DNA from: DATFKA01 sp042095835
GTDB lineage: Bacteria > Bacteroidota > Bacteroidia > Chitinophagales > Saprospiraceae
DNA length: 35,650 nucleotides
Direction of reading: 5' to 3'
Assembly (NCBI GenBank): GCA_042095835.1
Contig: JBELML010000059.1
Location: 1 to 35,650, forward strand
Program-made: the position numbers and the translations under genes
Notes under the pieces: model-generated
What the model saw: the letters and a program-made list of their open reading frames with translations, nothing else
Told to the model about the DNA's origin: nothing
Databases searched by the model: none
Shown here: piece by piece, positions 15,227-23,855 of the stretch
Layout of the letters: every line of letters begins with the position of its first letter
How positions within the stretch are numbered: position 1 is the first letter of the stretch

Positions 15227-16468
15227 ATGAAGCCACTTGAAATCATAAGAATGGCCGGCCGGTCGATCCGAAATAACATGCTTCGGGCTGTGCTCACCCT
15301 GATGATCATTGCTTTTGGTATTACTGCCTTGGTAGGAATCCTCACTGCAATCGATAGTGCTATCTTTTCTCTCAACGATAGTTTCTCTAGTCTAGGTGCC
15401 AATGTGTTTGATGTAGACCCTAAAGGCACTACACTTACAGCAAATCGTGGGGGCCGCACCCAACGCCGTGGAGAGCCCTTTACCTACAATATGTCTATGG
15501 ATTTCAAAAATCGCTTCAATTTTTCAGGAGCGAAGCCATCGGTATCTTTATTCTGTACCAGTTCTGCGACGATTAGTAGTCAGGGAGAAGAGACCAATCC
15601 CAACGTTTACATGTTTGCTATCGACGAAAACTACCTAGCGGCCAAGGGTTTTGAAGTGGCGATTGGGCGAAATTTCACGGCGCGAGAGGCCCGAGATGGA
15701 AGCCTAGGAGCTATTGTTGGAAATGATGTTGTAAAAGCGCTTTTCGATGGCAAGGCTACAAAAGCATTGGGGAGTATCATTACGGCAGGAAATATAAAAC
15801 TTAAAGTTATCGGCGTACTCGACCAACGGGGCTCCAGCGCCAATCAGGACGAAAATCGCCGCGTACTTATACCTCTACAAACGGGCAAGCGCTACTTCGG
15901 TACCCAAAGGACTAACTACAATCTTCTGGTTTCTATCGCGGATGCTACTCAAATGGATAATGCCATTGCTTCTGCAACCGGCTTACTCAGGAATATACGC
16001 AAGCTGAAAGCCTCTCAAGAAAACGATTTTGAGATTTCAAAGAGTGATGGTTTGTTGGAGGATATCAAAGAGAATACATTCTACCTGAGGGCCTCGGCTG
16101 TCATTATTGCTTTGATCACGCTCATGGGCGCAGCGATTGGTTTGATGAATATCATGCTGGTTTCCGTTACAGAGCGTACGCGTGAAATTGGGATCAGTAA
16201 AGCCATTGGAGCTACTCGAAATAATATCATGTACCAGTTCCTCTCCGAAGCTATCCTTATTTCCTTGCTTGGAGGTATCGTGGGTATATTTTTCGGTGTT
16301 ATGGCAGGGGTAGCTGTGAGTGCAGGACTTGGAGGTACCTTTATCTTTCCTTGGTTATGGATTATAATGGCCTTTATTGTTTGTACCATTGTAGGTTTAG
16401 TTTCAGGACTTTACCCAGCAGTGAAGGCATCTAGGCTTGACCCAATTGAATCCTTGCGTTATGAGTAG
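15227..16468 (+). CDS. ABC transporter permease, MacB/FtsX type
   Basis: A 413-residue inner-membrane protein. TM1 lies at about 20-40 (AVLTLMIIAFGITALVGIL), followed by a periplasmic MacB-type core domain of about 230 residues. Three C-terminal TM segments form the FtsX domain, with the typical TERTREIGISKAIGATRNNI coupling loop and a final GLYPAVKASRLDPIESLRYE. Such permeases are usually mechanotransmission parts of lipoprotein or efflux ABC systems. The ATPase (MacB/LolD-like) is not encoded next to it, so it must be elsewhere. Its end overlaps the end of the convergent PLP enzyme gene by 10 bases. Confidence 0.93.
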   Translation: MKPLEIIRMAGRSIRNNMLRAVLTLMIIAFGITALVGILTAIDSAIFSLNDSFSSLGANVFDVDPKGTTLTANRGGRTQRRGEPFTYNMSMDFKNRFNFSGAKPSVSLFCTSSATISSQGEETNPNVYMFAIDENYLAAKGFEVAIGRNFTAREARDGSLGAIVGNDVVKALFDGKATKALGSIITAGNIKLKVIGVLDQRGSSANQDENRRVLIPLQTGKRYFGTQRTNYNLLVSIADATQMDNAIASATGLLRNIRKLKASQENDFEISKSDGLLEDIKENTFYLRASAVIIALITLMGAAIGLMNIMLVSVTERTREIGISKAIGATRNNIMYQFLSEAILISLLGGIVGIFFGVMAGVAVSAGLGGTFIFPWLWIIMAFIVCTIVGLVSGLYPAVKASRLDPIESLRYE

Positions 16469-17535
16469 CGTTGTCTAGCAGGGATTGCCCACTCATCGAC
16501 TATTTGTTGATCTTTGACAATAGTAGCTTTGTCATACAAAGCTACTGTCGGGCAGATGTGCCAAGGCATAACGTATAGAATATCACCGATTGCCCATTTT
16601 CCTGCCTCTACACTGCTCACTACAAGGTGTTCCTCACTATGCATGACAATAGCGGCAGTTGGTAGCTGTGGCAAGTATACAGGGGCTCCTTTCATCTCCG
16701 CGGCAACGGCCTTATAGCCTAGGTCTAAGCAGAGAAAACCAGCCTTAGGTTTGCTCACCACCCTAGTAACAAGGAGGGCCGCGATATCAAAATTCAAATC
16801 TGGACATTGTTGCTGATAGCCTCTATCCCAAAGCAAGGTAGTGCCAGGCGACAGCGTCCTTTCTGGATGTTGAGCATGGATGGGAAAACTGATACTCCCA
16901 CCGTAGATAAGTTCTAAATCGTTGTCTTCTTGTATTAATGGGAGCACTTTTTGCAAGGGCTGTAGTGCTTCATTGATTGATTCTTCCCGCTCACGTAGGT
17001 TGGTTTGGTGGATATGTCCATCGTAGATATGTAATCCCTTCAAGACGATTTGCTCAGGGAATTGTTGATACAATTCAAGAGTGTATTTGGGTACTACACC
17101 GGTACGATCCATACCTACATTGATATCTATAAAAACAGCAAGTTGGTCTTCCGGATCAAGTAAACTTTGCCAATGTGCTAGTTGTTCGCGATGGTCGACC
17201 AGCACTGAAAACCTGGAGTCTGTATACTCAGCTTGTAAAGCTAAAAAGCCTTTTTGAGCAGCGCCTACTAAAGGGTAAGCCACCAAAATATCAAGTCCTC
17301 CTATCTCTGCTAGCATTTGGGCTTCTGCTAAAGTAGCACACTTGAATTTTTGGATTCCAGCGGCTATCTGCATCTGGACCACCTCTCTACATTTGTAGGT
17401 CTTGACATGAGGACGTAGCCCATCTGCCCCGCCTGCTATTGCGATCATTTTCTTTATATTATCCTGAATACGATCTGGATAGAAAAGCAGGCTGGGTGTA
17501 ATGATCGGAGTGGTAGGTTCAATGGAATACCACAT
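16459..17535 (-). CDS. Fold-type III PLP enzyme, D-serine dehydratase/D-threonine aldolase family
   Basis: 358 residues. The alanine-racemase-like N-terminal barrel carries the PLP lysine K45 in RPHVKTYK. The C-terminal beta domain ends with PWHICPTVALYD, giving His326-x-Cys328. Known facts: fungal and animal D-serine dehydratases bind zinc through a His-x-Cys pair, while characterised D-threonine aldolases bind a divalent metal with His-x-Asp. The pair here therefore favours a zinc-dependent dehydratase-like enzyme acting on D-serine or D-threonine, though the family is usually annotated as D-TA. RidA (9 bases upstream) and a GntP permease precede it on the same strand. Confidence 0.88.
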   Translation of the reverse strand: MWYSIEPTTPIITPSLLFYPDRIQDNIKKMIAIAGGADGLRPHVKTYKCREVVQMQIAAGIQKFKCATLAEAQMLAEIGGLDILVAYPLVGAAQKGFLALQAEYTDSRFSVLVDHREQLAHWQSLLDPEDQLAVFIDINVGMDRTGVVPKYTLELYQQFPEQIVLKGLHIYDGHIHQTNLREREESINEALQPLQKVLPLIQEDNDLELIYGGSISFPIHAQHPERTLSPGTTLLWDRGYQQQCPDLNFDIAALLVTRVVSKPKAGFLCLDLGYKAVAAEMKGAPVYLPQLPTAAIVMHSEEHLVVSSVEAGKWAIGDILYVMPWHICPTVALYDKATIVKDQQIVDEWAIPARQRYS

Positions 17536-17543
17536 GGAATCTA

Positions 17544-18002
17544 TCAGGTATGAATTTCGAAGATGGATTCAATTTCGACAGCCACTCCAAAAGGTAGCAT
17601 CATACCTACTGCACTACGAGCGCCTACTCCAAAATCTGGTCCTAACAATTCCCGAAATAAATCACTAAAGCCATTGATCACTTTAGGGTGATTCGGAAAA
17701 TTGGCTGTGCAATTCACCATACCTAAGGTTTTGACGATTCGTTTGACTTTGGAAAGGTCGTAGTGCGTATTGATTGTAGACAACATCGTCAGGCCGACCT
17801 GTCGAGCCGCTTCGTAGCCTTGGTCTAGGCGCATATCATCTCCTAATCGACCAGTGATCAAAGTGCCATCCGAGCGCATAGGCCCTTGACCAGAGACGTA
17901 AAGCATATTACCGATTACAACTACAGGTTTGTATACACCAGCTGGTGGTGGCGGTGGTGGTAGTTCTAAATTAAGTTCTTTGATTCTTTCTTGTAGATTC
18001 AT
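17544..18002 (-). CDS. RidA family imine/enamine deaminase
   Basis: 152 residues of the RidA/YjgF/UK114 family. A proline-rich lead (PPPPPPAGVYKPVV) is followed by the RidA core, VSGQGPMRSDGT, and the late segment GARSAVGMMLPFGVAVEIES. The latter holds the arginine (GARSAV) that binds the carboxylate and the V-E-I-E-S end strand. RidA hydrolyses reactive 2-aminoacrylate and related enamines released by PLP enzymes. It lies between a GntP permease and a PLP enzyme, which would make that intermediate if it dehydrates D-serine. The poly-proline start is encoded by a GGT/GGC-rich stretch near 17941-17965. Confidence 0.92.
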   Translation of the reverse strand: MNLQERIKELNLELPPPPPPAGVYKPVVVIGNMLYVSGQGPMRSDGTLITGRLGDDMRLDQGYEAARQVGLTMLSTINTHYDLSKVKRIVKTLGMVNCTANFPNHPKVINGFSDLFRELLGPDFGVGARSAVGMMLPFGVAVEIESIFEIHT

Positions 18003-18047
18003 GTCTTTATTTTGATGGAGTCTTTTACTCCTTTTGTCGTACTGGTT

Positions 18048-19349
18048 TTATACAAAAATATTCAAAATCAAAACGCCTAATAACCCGACTATAGAAACTG
18101 TTGTCTCCATTAATGTCCAGGATTGAAGCGTCTCTTTGATGGAGAGATTGAAATACTCTTTATACAGCCAAAATCCTCCATCATTGATATGCGAAAAGGT
18201 GATACTGCCTGCTCCCGTTGCTAAGACTAAAAGTTCTGGAGAAACATCAGACATTCCAATCATAGGCATCATAATTCCACCTGCCGTCAAACCGGCCACC
18301 GTAGCTGAACCCACACTGACGCGAATAATTGCGGCAATCACCCATGCTAATAACAAGGGCGACATACCGGAGCTACTCAGTACACGGCCAATTTCATCAC
18401 TTATTTCTGTAGCGATCATGATCTGTTTCAGCGCTCCAGCTCCTGCAATAATCAGTAAAACGACGGCAATACTAGAAACGGCACTGCTAAGTACTTTCAT
18501 TACTTTAGTGGTGCTGCGTCCAGTCTGAATACCTAGGAAGTAGATAGCAGCTAAAACAGAAAGCAACATAGCTATCGCTGGGTTTCCTACCGCACTGACG
18601 ACGGGATTTTCTCCAGCCAGAGCAATCCACAAGGAGCTGCCTCCGATCAATAATACCGGCAATAAGGCCACAAACATACAAACCCCAAGCGAGGGGATTT
18701 TATATCGCTCATCTAGTTTGGGTACAAATTCCTCAATAAGTTGAGGTTGTATCCTCTTCATGGTACCCGATAATAGATATTTGGCGGCGATTATCGCTGG
18801 TATACCTACTATAATCCCATAGATCAATGTTAGGCCCATATCGGCATTATACATCTCTGCGATGGCAGTAGGAGCAGGGTGTGGCGGTAGAAATCCATGT
18901 GTTACCGAGAGAGAGGCTAGCATAGGTAAGCCTACGTAAAGCAGTGACAATTTTGTACGATGTGCAATCGCAATCGCTAAAGGTACTAGTATGACAAAGC
19001 CTACGGTATAAAACATCGGAATACCCACAATGAAACCAGTTGTAATCATGGCCCACTGGATATTTTTTATACCAAAGCGTTCTACTAGATAATCGGTGAT
19101 TTTGTTGGCACCACCACTTTCTGCTACTAGTTTGCCCAGCATGGCCCCAAAACCCAGGATGATCACTAATGACCCCAAGGTATTGCCAATACCCATTTGT
19201 ATAGCTCCGATGGAATCCTGAACCGATAAACCACTAGTTACACCTACGAATAGGCAAACCAGCATAAAAGAAATAAAGGTATCCAACTTTACTAGTGTGA
19301 CTAACAAGACCAGTAAAATAATACCCACGATAATGGGAAGAAAAATCAT
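18048..19349 (-). CDS. GntP-family permease (gluconate or D-serine type)
   Basis: A 433-residue inner-membrane symporter with about 12 hydrophobic segments spread over its whole length. The segments GFGAMLGKLVAESGGANKI, PHPAPTAIAE and SHINDGGFWL, with the closing ETLQSWTLMETTVSIVGL, are GntP hallmarks. The family includes gluconate, fructuronate and glycerate carriers and DsdX, the D-serine permease. The context (RidA and a D-amino-acid PLP enzyme downstream) points to D-serine or D-threonine, while the Gfo/Idh/MocA and DUF1080 genes upstream would fit a sugar acid. The substrate is undecided. Confidence 0.93.
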   Translation of the reverse strand: MIFLPIIVGIILLVLLVTLVKLDTFISFMLVCLFVGVTSGLSVQDSIGAIQMGIGNTLGSLVIILGFGAMLGKLVAESGGANKITDYLVERFGIKNIQWAMITTGFIVGIPMFYTVGFVILVPLAIAIAHRTKLSLLYVGLPMLASLSVTHGFLPPHPAPTAIAEMYNADMGLTLIYGIIVGIPAIIAAKYLLSGTMKRIQPQLIEEFVPKLDERYKIPSLGVCMFVALLPVLLIGGSSLWIALAGENPVVSAVGNPAIAMLLSVLAAIYFLGIQTGRSTTKVMKVLSSAVSSIAVVLLIIAGAGALKQIMIATEISDEIGRVLSSSGMSPLLLAWVIAAIIRVSVGSATVAGLTAGGIMMPMIGMSDVSPELLVLATGAGSITFSHINDGGFWLYKEYFNLSIKETLQSWTLMETTVSIVGLLGVLILNIFV

Positions 19350-19367
19350 ATAGGTAGTTAAGAGTAA

Positions 19368-20693
19368 TTATACTTTCATTTCCCAGCCAGGTTCGTAGTC
19401 TCTAGCCCAATATTTCATGGCTTGCTTATCCTTCATACGGCCATTTTTAGGGTTGACTTCAAGGCTTCTACCCAATTTCTGAGAAATATTACCAAGGTGA
19501 CAATGGAGGTTAGAGGTGGCGCCATCGTCGATAGGTGCAGCCAATTTCTCGCCCACTTTTATACCATTAATGAAATTGGTCATGTGGTAAGTGTCTAGAG
19601 CACCAGCACCAACTGTATCGATCGTACCACTTTTAGCTTCTTCTTTTAAATCAAGAACAACTTTACCAGCCAGATCATAGGCGATCACACCATTACGGTC
19701 GAGCATCATACTTCCCTTTGTTCCTCTGACTAAGGCACCTCGGCCGCGGTTATACTGCTGATGTCCATTGCAGCTAAAGCCTTCCCAGGTGATCATTTTT
19801 CCACCTTCATATTCAAAGTTGACAATCTGGGTGTCATAGAACTCCCAGTCATCTTGGAAGTGATAGCGACCACCCGAAGAGCTCACACGATTAGGGATTT
19901 CTACGCCCAATGCCCAGCGGCAGATATCTATTTCGTGGGTACCATTATTGTTAATTTCACCGGTACCGAAATTCCAAAACCAGTGCCAGTTGTAGTGTAC
20001 ATAATTGTCTTTGAAGGGCGTGCGTGGTGCCGGTCCCTGGAAGAGCTCCCAATCTAACCATTCTGGAATGGCCACTTTTTTACCTACTCCGATTGATCCT
20101 CGATTGTTGGAGTACCAAGCCTTGCCAAAATAAACATCACCAATGATGCCTTCTCTGATGGCTTTAACTCCTTGCTGAGAGGTAGGTGCAGATCGCTGTT
20201 GATTGCCCATCTGAACGACCTTTCCATATTTTTTCTGTGCTTTTACAAGAAGCTCTCCTTCTCTAGGATTGTGGCTACAAGGTTTCTCAACATAAACATG
20301 TTTATCTGCTTGCATACCCATCAAAGCCATCGGTGCGTGCCAATGGTCGGGTGAAGCGATCAACAAAGCGTCAATGTCTTTGTTTTCCAACATTTTGCGA
20401 ATGTCAGCGTAGGTTTTGGCCGTATTTCCAAAAGTAGAACGCACTAATTTATTGGTAATATCAAACTCTCGGCTATCCACATCGCAGATACTGAGCAAAG
20501 CCGTATTTTTCTGCGCAGCGGCAGCTCTAATTAAGGCCTTACCACGTCCCCTGATACCAGCGGCTGCAAAATTAATCCGATCATTAGCTCCAATAATATT
20601 GGCATAGCTTTTCGCACTCATGCCTAGCGTGAGGCCTACTGCTCCGACCCCTGCTTTTTTGATAAAAGTCCGTCTATCTTGTTTCTGGCTCAT
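19368..20693 (-). CDS. Tat-exported Gfo/Idh/MocA-family oxidoreductase
   Basis: 441 residues. The N-terminus has a twin-arginine signal (DRRTFIKKAGVGAVGLTLG) ending near AKSYA, so the enzyme is folded with cofactor and exported to the periplasm. The Rossmann part begins at RINFAAAGIRGRGKAL, and the EKP motif (HVYVEKPCSHNPREGE) is present. The C-terminal part (GEINNNGTHEIDICRWALGV) is typical of the family. Bacteroidota and Planctomycetota members act on sugars and sugar derivatives, often next to DUF1080 (3-keto-glycoside hydrolase) proteins, as here. It lies 18 bases upstream of the GntP gene, suggesting co-transcription. The exact substrate is unknown. Confidence 0.92.
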   Translation of the reverse strand: MSQKQDRRTFIKKAGVGAVGLTLGMSAKSYANIIGANDRINFAAAGIRGRGKALIRAAAAQKNTALLSICDVDSREFDITNKLVRSTFGNTAKTYADIRKMLENKDIDALLIASPDHWHAPMALMGMQADKHVYVEKPCSHNPREGELLVKAQKKYGKVVQMGNQQRSAPTSQQGVKAIREGIIGDVYFGKAWYSNNRGSIGVGKKVAIPEWLDWELFQGPAPRTPFKDNYVHYNWHWFWNFGTGEINNNGTHEIDICRWALGVEIPNRVSSSGGRYHFQDDWEFYDTQIVNFEYEGGKMITWEGFSCNGHQQYNRGRGALVRGTKGSMMLDRNGVIAYDLAGKVVLDLKEEAKSGTIDTVGAGALDTYHMTNFINGIKVGEKLAAPIDDGATSNLHCHLGNISQKLGRSLEVNPKNGRMKDKQAMKYWARDYEPGWEMKV

Positions 20694-20756
20694 TGGTATA
20701 TAGGTAAATTTTGATCAAGTAAATAATTGTTGTAGACTGAATATAATACAGCGTAT

Positions 20757-22142
20757 TTAGAATTCACGTATTTTAATACTCCTAAAATGTACAGTGTCAC
20801 CATGATCTTGTAGCAGGATATGCCCCGCTGGCCATCGGCCAAACTGCTCCCATTGTTGGTATTTGCTATAGTTGACCAGGGCTTCAAACATTTGTGAAAA
20901 ACGATCATATTCGACTGCTTTTTCATTGTTGAGCCAATGCTCTACCTTTCCTCCTTTGACAATGATCCGTGCTTTATTCCAATTGCCTATGCCTCGAAAC
21001 ATACTACCAACGCCCCGCCAGGGATTAGAGATGTTTTTTGCGGCGATTAGATCGTAGAGAGAACCTAAAGTTCGATTTCCAAGTACACCCATTTTGGCAT
21101 CTGGGTGGTGCTCATTATCTAAGATTTGAAACTCACAGCCGATTGCAGAACCCGTGCCTTTATTCATGTTGGGATCTACAAAATATTTGATACCGCTATT
21201 TGCACCTTTTGTGATTTTGAATTCCAGCTCTAGCTCAAACTCACCGAACTGATCTTCAGTAATGATATCGCCAGGTCCAGTAGACTCGCCACCATCTGTA
21301 GCTAGTACAGCTAAGACGCCATCTTCCATGGTCCAACCTGATTCCGGAAAACCATCCAATTTAGCACCGCGCCAACCTTTAGAAGTCTCGCCGTCCCAAA
21401 GAAGACGAAATCCCTTACGCTTTTCGCTATCGGTCAATTGATTGACGAGATAGGAGACCTCTTTGACCTCCGGGTCTGGAGCCCAGCGTGCATTGTCTAA
21501 GTCTGTTGTTTTTATTTTTAAGCCCTTCCATTTCACGGTTGTTCCTACTTGGTCAGGATCCCCGATGCTATGTACTTGGAGTGCAATGAATCCCTCGGCA
21601 GTCATATCATCGACCAGGTTGGCACACATGACACCGTTCACCCAGGTGCGGATATGCTTACCGATAGCCTCAATATGTAAGGTATTCCATTCGCCGGTAC
21701 GATAAGCTTTGCGTCCTTTGTCATTGAGGGCCAGTGGATATAGCCAGCCACGGCGGGCTTCGTCATAGATGCCGCCAGTGTAGGCTCTGGCACTTGGGTC
21801 GATTTCGACTTGGTAGCCGTGCACACGGCCATTATTATAGGCTTCGTAGCTTTCGCTACGAATTTGAATCCCTGTATTTAGGCGATTATCGCCCCAAACC
21901 TCTACCTCTAGGATGAAGTCTCCATAGGTTTGTTTAGTAGCTAAAAAAGTATTGGGCGTATTGAGTTTGGCAACCCCGACGATGGCATCGCCTTCGATTT
22001 CATAGTTGGCGGTACCGTTGAGTTTTTTCCAATTAGAAAAATCTTCTCCATTAAAAAGAGGCTGCCAACCCTCCTGAGCAGATACGAAGACCATACTCAG
22101 GAGTAGGCAGAAAACAAGTGTCGTTTGTTTATAATTTATCAT
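20757..22142 (-). CDS. Two-domain DUF1080 (3-keto-glycoside hydrolase-like) secreted protein
   Basis: The ATG at 22142 (MINYKQTTLVFCLLLSMVFV) gives a signal peptide cut near VSAQ. The longer frame to 22235 would run into the upstream gene and is rejected. Two DUF1080 (jelly-roll, LamG-like) domains are seen: about 25-210 (WQPLFNGEDFSNWKKLNG; GIQIRS; RTWVNG) and about 225-460 (GFRLLWDGETSKGWRG; SGIKYFVD; EHWLN). The second ends with LLQDHGDTVHFRSIKIRE. DUF1080 members are reported as 3-keto-disaccharide or glycoside hydrolases. With the exported oxidoreductase 63 bases downstream, an oxidise-then-cleave pathway in the periplasm is plausible. Confidence 0.88.
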   Translation of the reverse strand: MINYKQTTLVFCLLLSMVFVSAQEGWQPLFNGEDFSNWKKLNGTANYEIEGDAIVGVAKLNTPNTFLATKQTYGDFILEVEVWGDNRLNTGIQIRSESYEAYNNGRVHGYQVEIDPSARAYTGGIYDEARRGWLYPLALNDKGRKAYRTGEWNTLHIEAIGKHIRTWVNGVMCANLVDDMTAEGFIALQVHSIGDPDQVGTTVKWKGLKIKTTDLDNARWAPDPEVKEVSYLVNQLTDSEKRKGFRLLWDGETSKGWRGAKLDGFPESGWTMEDGVLAVLATDGGESTGPGDIITEDQFGEFELELEFKITKGANSGIKYFVDPNMNKGTGSAIGCEFQILDNEHHPDAKMGVLGNRTLGSLYDLIAAKNISNPWRGVGSMFRGIGNWNKARIIVKGGKVEHWLNNEKAVEYDRFSQMFEALVNYSKYQQWEQFGRWPAGHILLQDHGDTVHFRSIKIREF

Positions 22143-22209
22143 TATAATTTGGAGTAATTGATAAAGGCAATCTTTTATGTGGGATGGAAAATAGTTATTC
22201 CTCCTGTAA

Positions 22210-23262
22210 TCAAGAAATATTATTTGGAGAAACATTCATTTTTTTGGCAATAAATTCGCTTTTGAAGAGGAAATGCTGCCACTTGGAATGTTTTATCTCA
22301 GCCTTTGCAATCCATTGAATAGAACTGTCGCCAATTTTAATACTACCTGGGAATTGAGAAGAGATTTTGAACCTTGATTGAATATTATTTTTTGGGAAAT
22401 CATACTTTGCTGGCTCTGAAATAAAAATAGACTTATTATATGCTTGAGCAGTGGAGCCTCTATTGTCAATCGTAATTTCTTCTATATTATAGGAGATGAT
22501 AAGATGCTGAATGTTTTTCGATTGGTCTATATTCATTGAGAGCATTAATTCATCACCACCTAATTGTGATACGGACATCTCTAGCTTCTCTAAACGCCTT
22601 CTTATTTGGTGCCTTTGATAAAAATAGATACCCCCAATGAAAAGGCTAAAAAGTAGAATTGGTCCGATAGCAACCCTATAAAATTGTATTGATTCTGGAA
22701 AATTATCTTGCACATAATGTAGTCCAATAATATAGGAAGGTAGAGAAAAGATTATTACAAAAAGATATACTAAAAAGCCAATTGTGCTATAACCTTCCTT
22801 TAGGTGAAGCCGTTGATCTCCAATACTGACTTTATTTAATTTAATAGGAAGAAGATGCTCTTCAATATAGGGTTTATCTAGTTTGAATAGTTGCATAAAG
22901 GATGCCATCCAATTTTTATTCTCCGAAGCTTTCTCTGAAAACTTAAAAACTATTTCTATAACAAAGACTAATTCGAGGTTAACGCCACTGTAGCTTTCGA
23001 ATCCTTCATTATGATAAGTAAAATCATAACTATAAGATTTTCCAGCCTCTAAGCGTACAAAATTTTTTAGTGGTATGGATTCAATAGTATGTTTTTCAAC
23101 TTCTTTTTTCCCTCGTGATATCATGACGACTCGTGCTTCTAAAAAGGCAAGCTCCATATTTACCTTCGGTACTATATTGATTGTCCCATCAAGTACATCA
23201 TCCTTTAAAAATCCCTTTGGGTCAAGATTTTTGAAGTTAAGGCTTGTGATTTGGGGCTTCAT
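22210..23262 (-). CDS. Arrestin-like membrane protein of unknown function
   Basis: I do not recognise a named family. Residues 1 to about 150 read as a beta-sandwich resembling arrestin/Spo0M-like domains: alternating strands such as FLEARVVMISRGKKEVEKHT and LVFVIEIVFKFS. Two TM segments follow at about 165-186 and 197-215. A second beta-rich domain (about 225-345) ends with IQWIAKAEIK, which is arrestin-C-like. The topology would leave both beta domains on the same side of the membrane. The ATG overlaps the stop of the preceding ATPase gene by 4 bases (ATGA, 23259-23262), so the two are likely coupled. Base composition is AT-rich (about 30% GC in sampled lines) against about 48% next door. 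Confidence 0.75.
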   Translation of the reverse strand: MKPQITSLNFKNLDPKGFLKDDVLDGTINIVPKVNMELAFLEARVVMISRGKKEVEKHTIESIPLKNFVRLEAGKSYSYDFTYHNEGFESYSGVNLELVFVIEIVFKFSEKASENKNWMASFMQLFKLDKPYIEEHLLPIKLNKVSIGDQRLHLKEGYSTIGFLVYLFVIIFSLPSYIIGLHYVQDNFPESIQFYRVAIGPILLFSLFIGGIYFYQRHQIRRRLEKLEMSVSQLGGDELMLSMNIDQSKNIQHLIISYNIEEITIDNRGSTAQAYNKSIFISEPAKYDFPKNNIQSRFKISSQFPGSIKIGDSSIQWIAKAEIKHSKWQHFLFKSEFIAKKMNVSPNNIS

Positions 23263-23849
23263 AACTGGTTGTTTTTATTAAAATCATCATAAAGCGAATT
23301 GAGGGTCAATCTATAGTTGTCACCGTGTTTTCTAAATTGCTGTCTGAGAGTCTCTCTTGGAATTTCAACTTGTGCTGATTGTGGGCAAATCTCCTTAATT
23401 CGTTTCTCAACAATAGCTTCTAAATCGCGAAAGTTTTTTCGACCGAATCGGAAATGGTAGCTAGGTTTTGCAGCTAGTTTATATTCTATTTTTCGGCACC
23501 AATGGCTAGTTAATAGAATTGTAGAAAAGGTCTTATAAAGAGAGTGTCTTCTAATCGGATTTAGGTAATGAATACTATCTACAAACAGAATAGGATCATC
23601 CCATTCTTCAAAATTAAAGTCCTTTTTCTGCTTATTTAAAAAGACTATAGGTTGCTCTGGAAACCTTTGATGAAGTGCTCTAAGATGAGTTGTTTTGCCA
23701 CGGCCTTTGCGTCCATAAAATTCAATGATTTTTGGTTCAGGGTTTTGGATCAATTGTTGAATTTCATCCAAATCAAATTGGGGGACTAAAGTTTGTAGGT
23801 TTTCCTCTTCGGTTAAACCACCAAATGGGTTGATAGTAGGGAAAATCAT
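23259..23849 (-). CDS. Small P-loop ATPase, unknown role
   Basis: 196 residues. Walker A is GRKGRGKTT at residues 46-54. A Walker B-like strand is DDPILFVDS, with Asp91. A later strand with TS (FSTILLTSHW) resembles sensor 1 of AAA-type ATPases. The C-terminal part is a helical region rich in basic and acidic residues (ETLRQQFRKHGDNYRLTLNSL), which looks like a small lid. It overlaps the arrestin-like membrane gene by ATGA and lies 6 bases after ada. It could power or regulate that membrane partner. No characterised homologue is recognised, so the function is open. Confidence 0.78.
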   Translation of the reverse strand: MIFPTINPFGGLTEEENLQTLVPQFDLDEIQQLIQNPEPKIIEFYGRKGRGKTTHLRALHQRFPEQPIVFLNKQKKDFNFEEWDDPILFVDSIHYLNPIRRHSLYKTFSTILLTSHWCRKIEYKLAAKPSYHFRFGRKNFRDLEAIVEKRIKEICPQSAQVEIPRETLRQQFRKHGDNYRLTLNSLYDDFNKNNQL

Positions 23850-23855
23850 CCTTTT

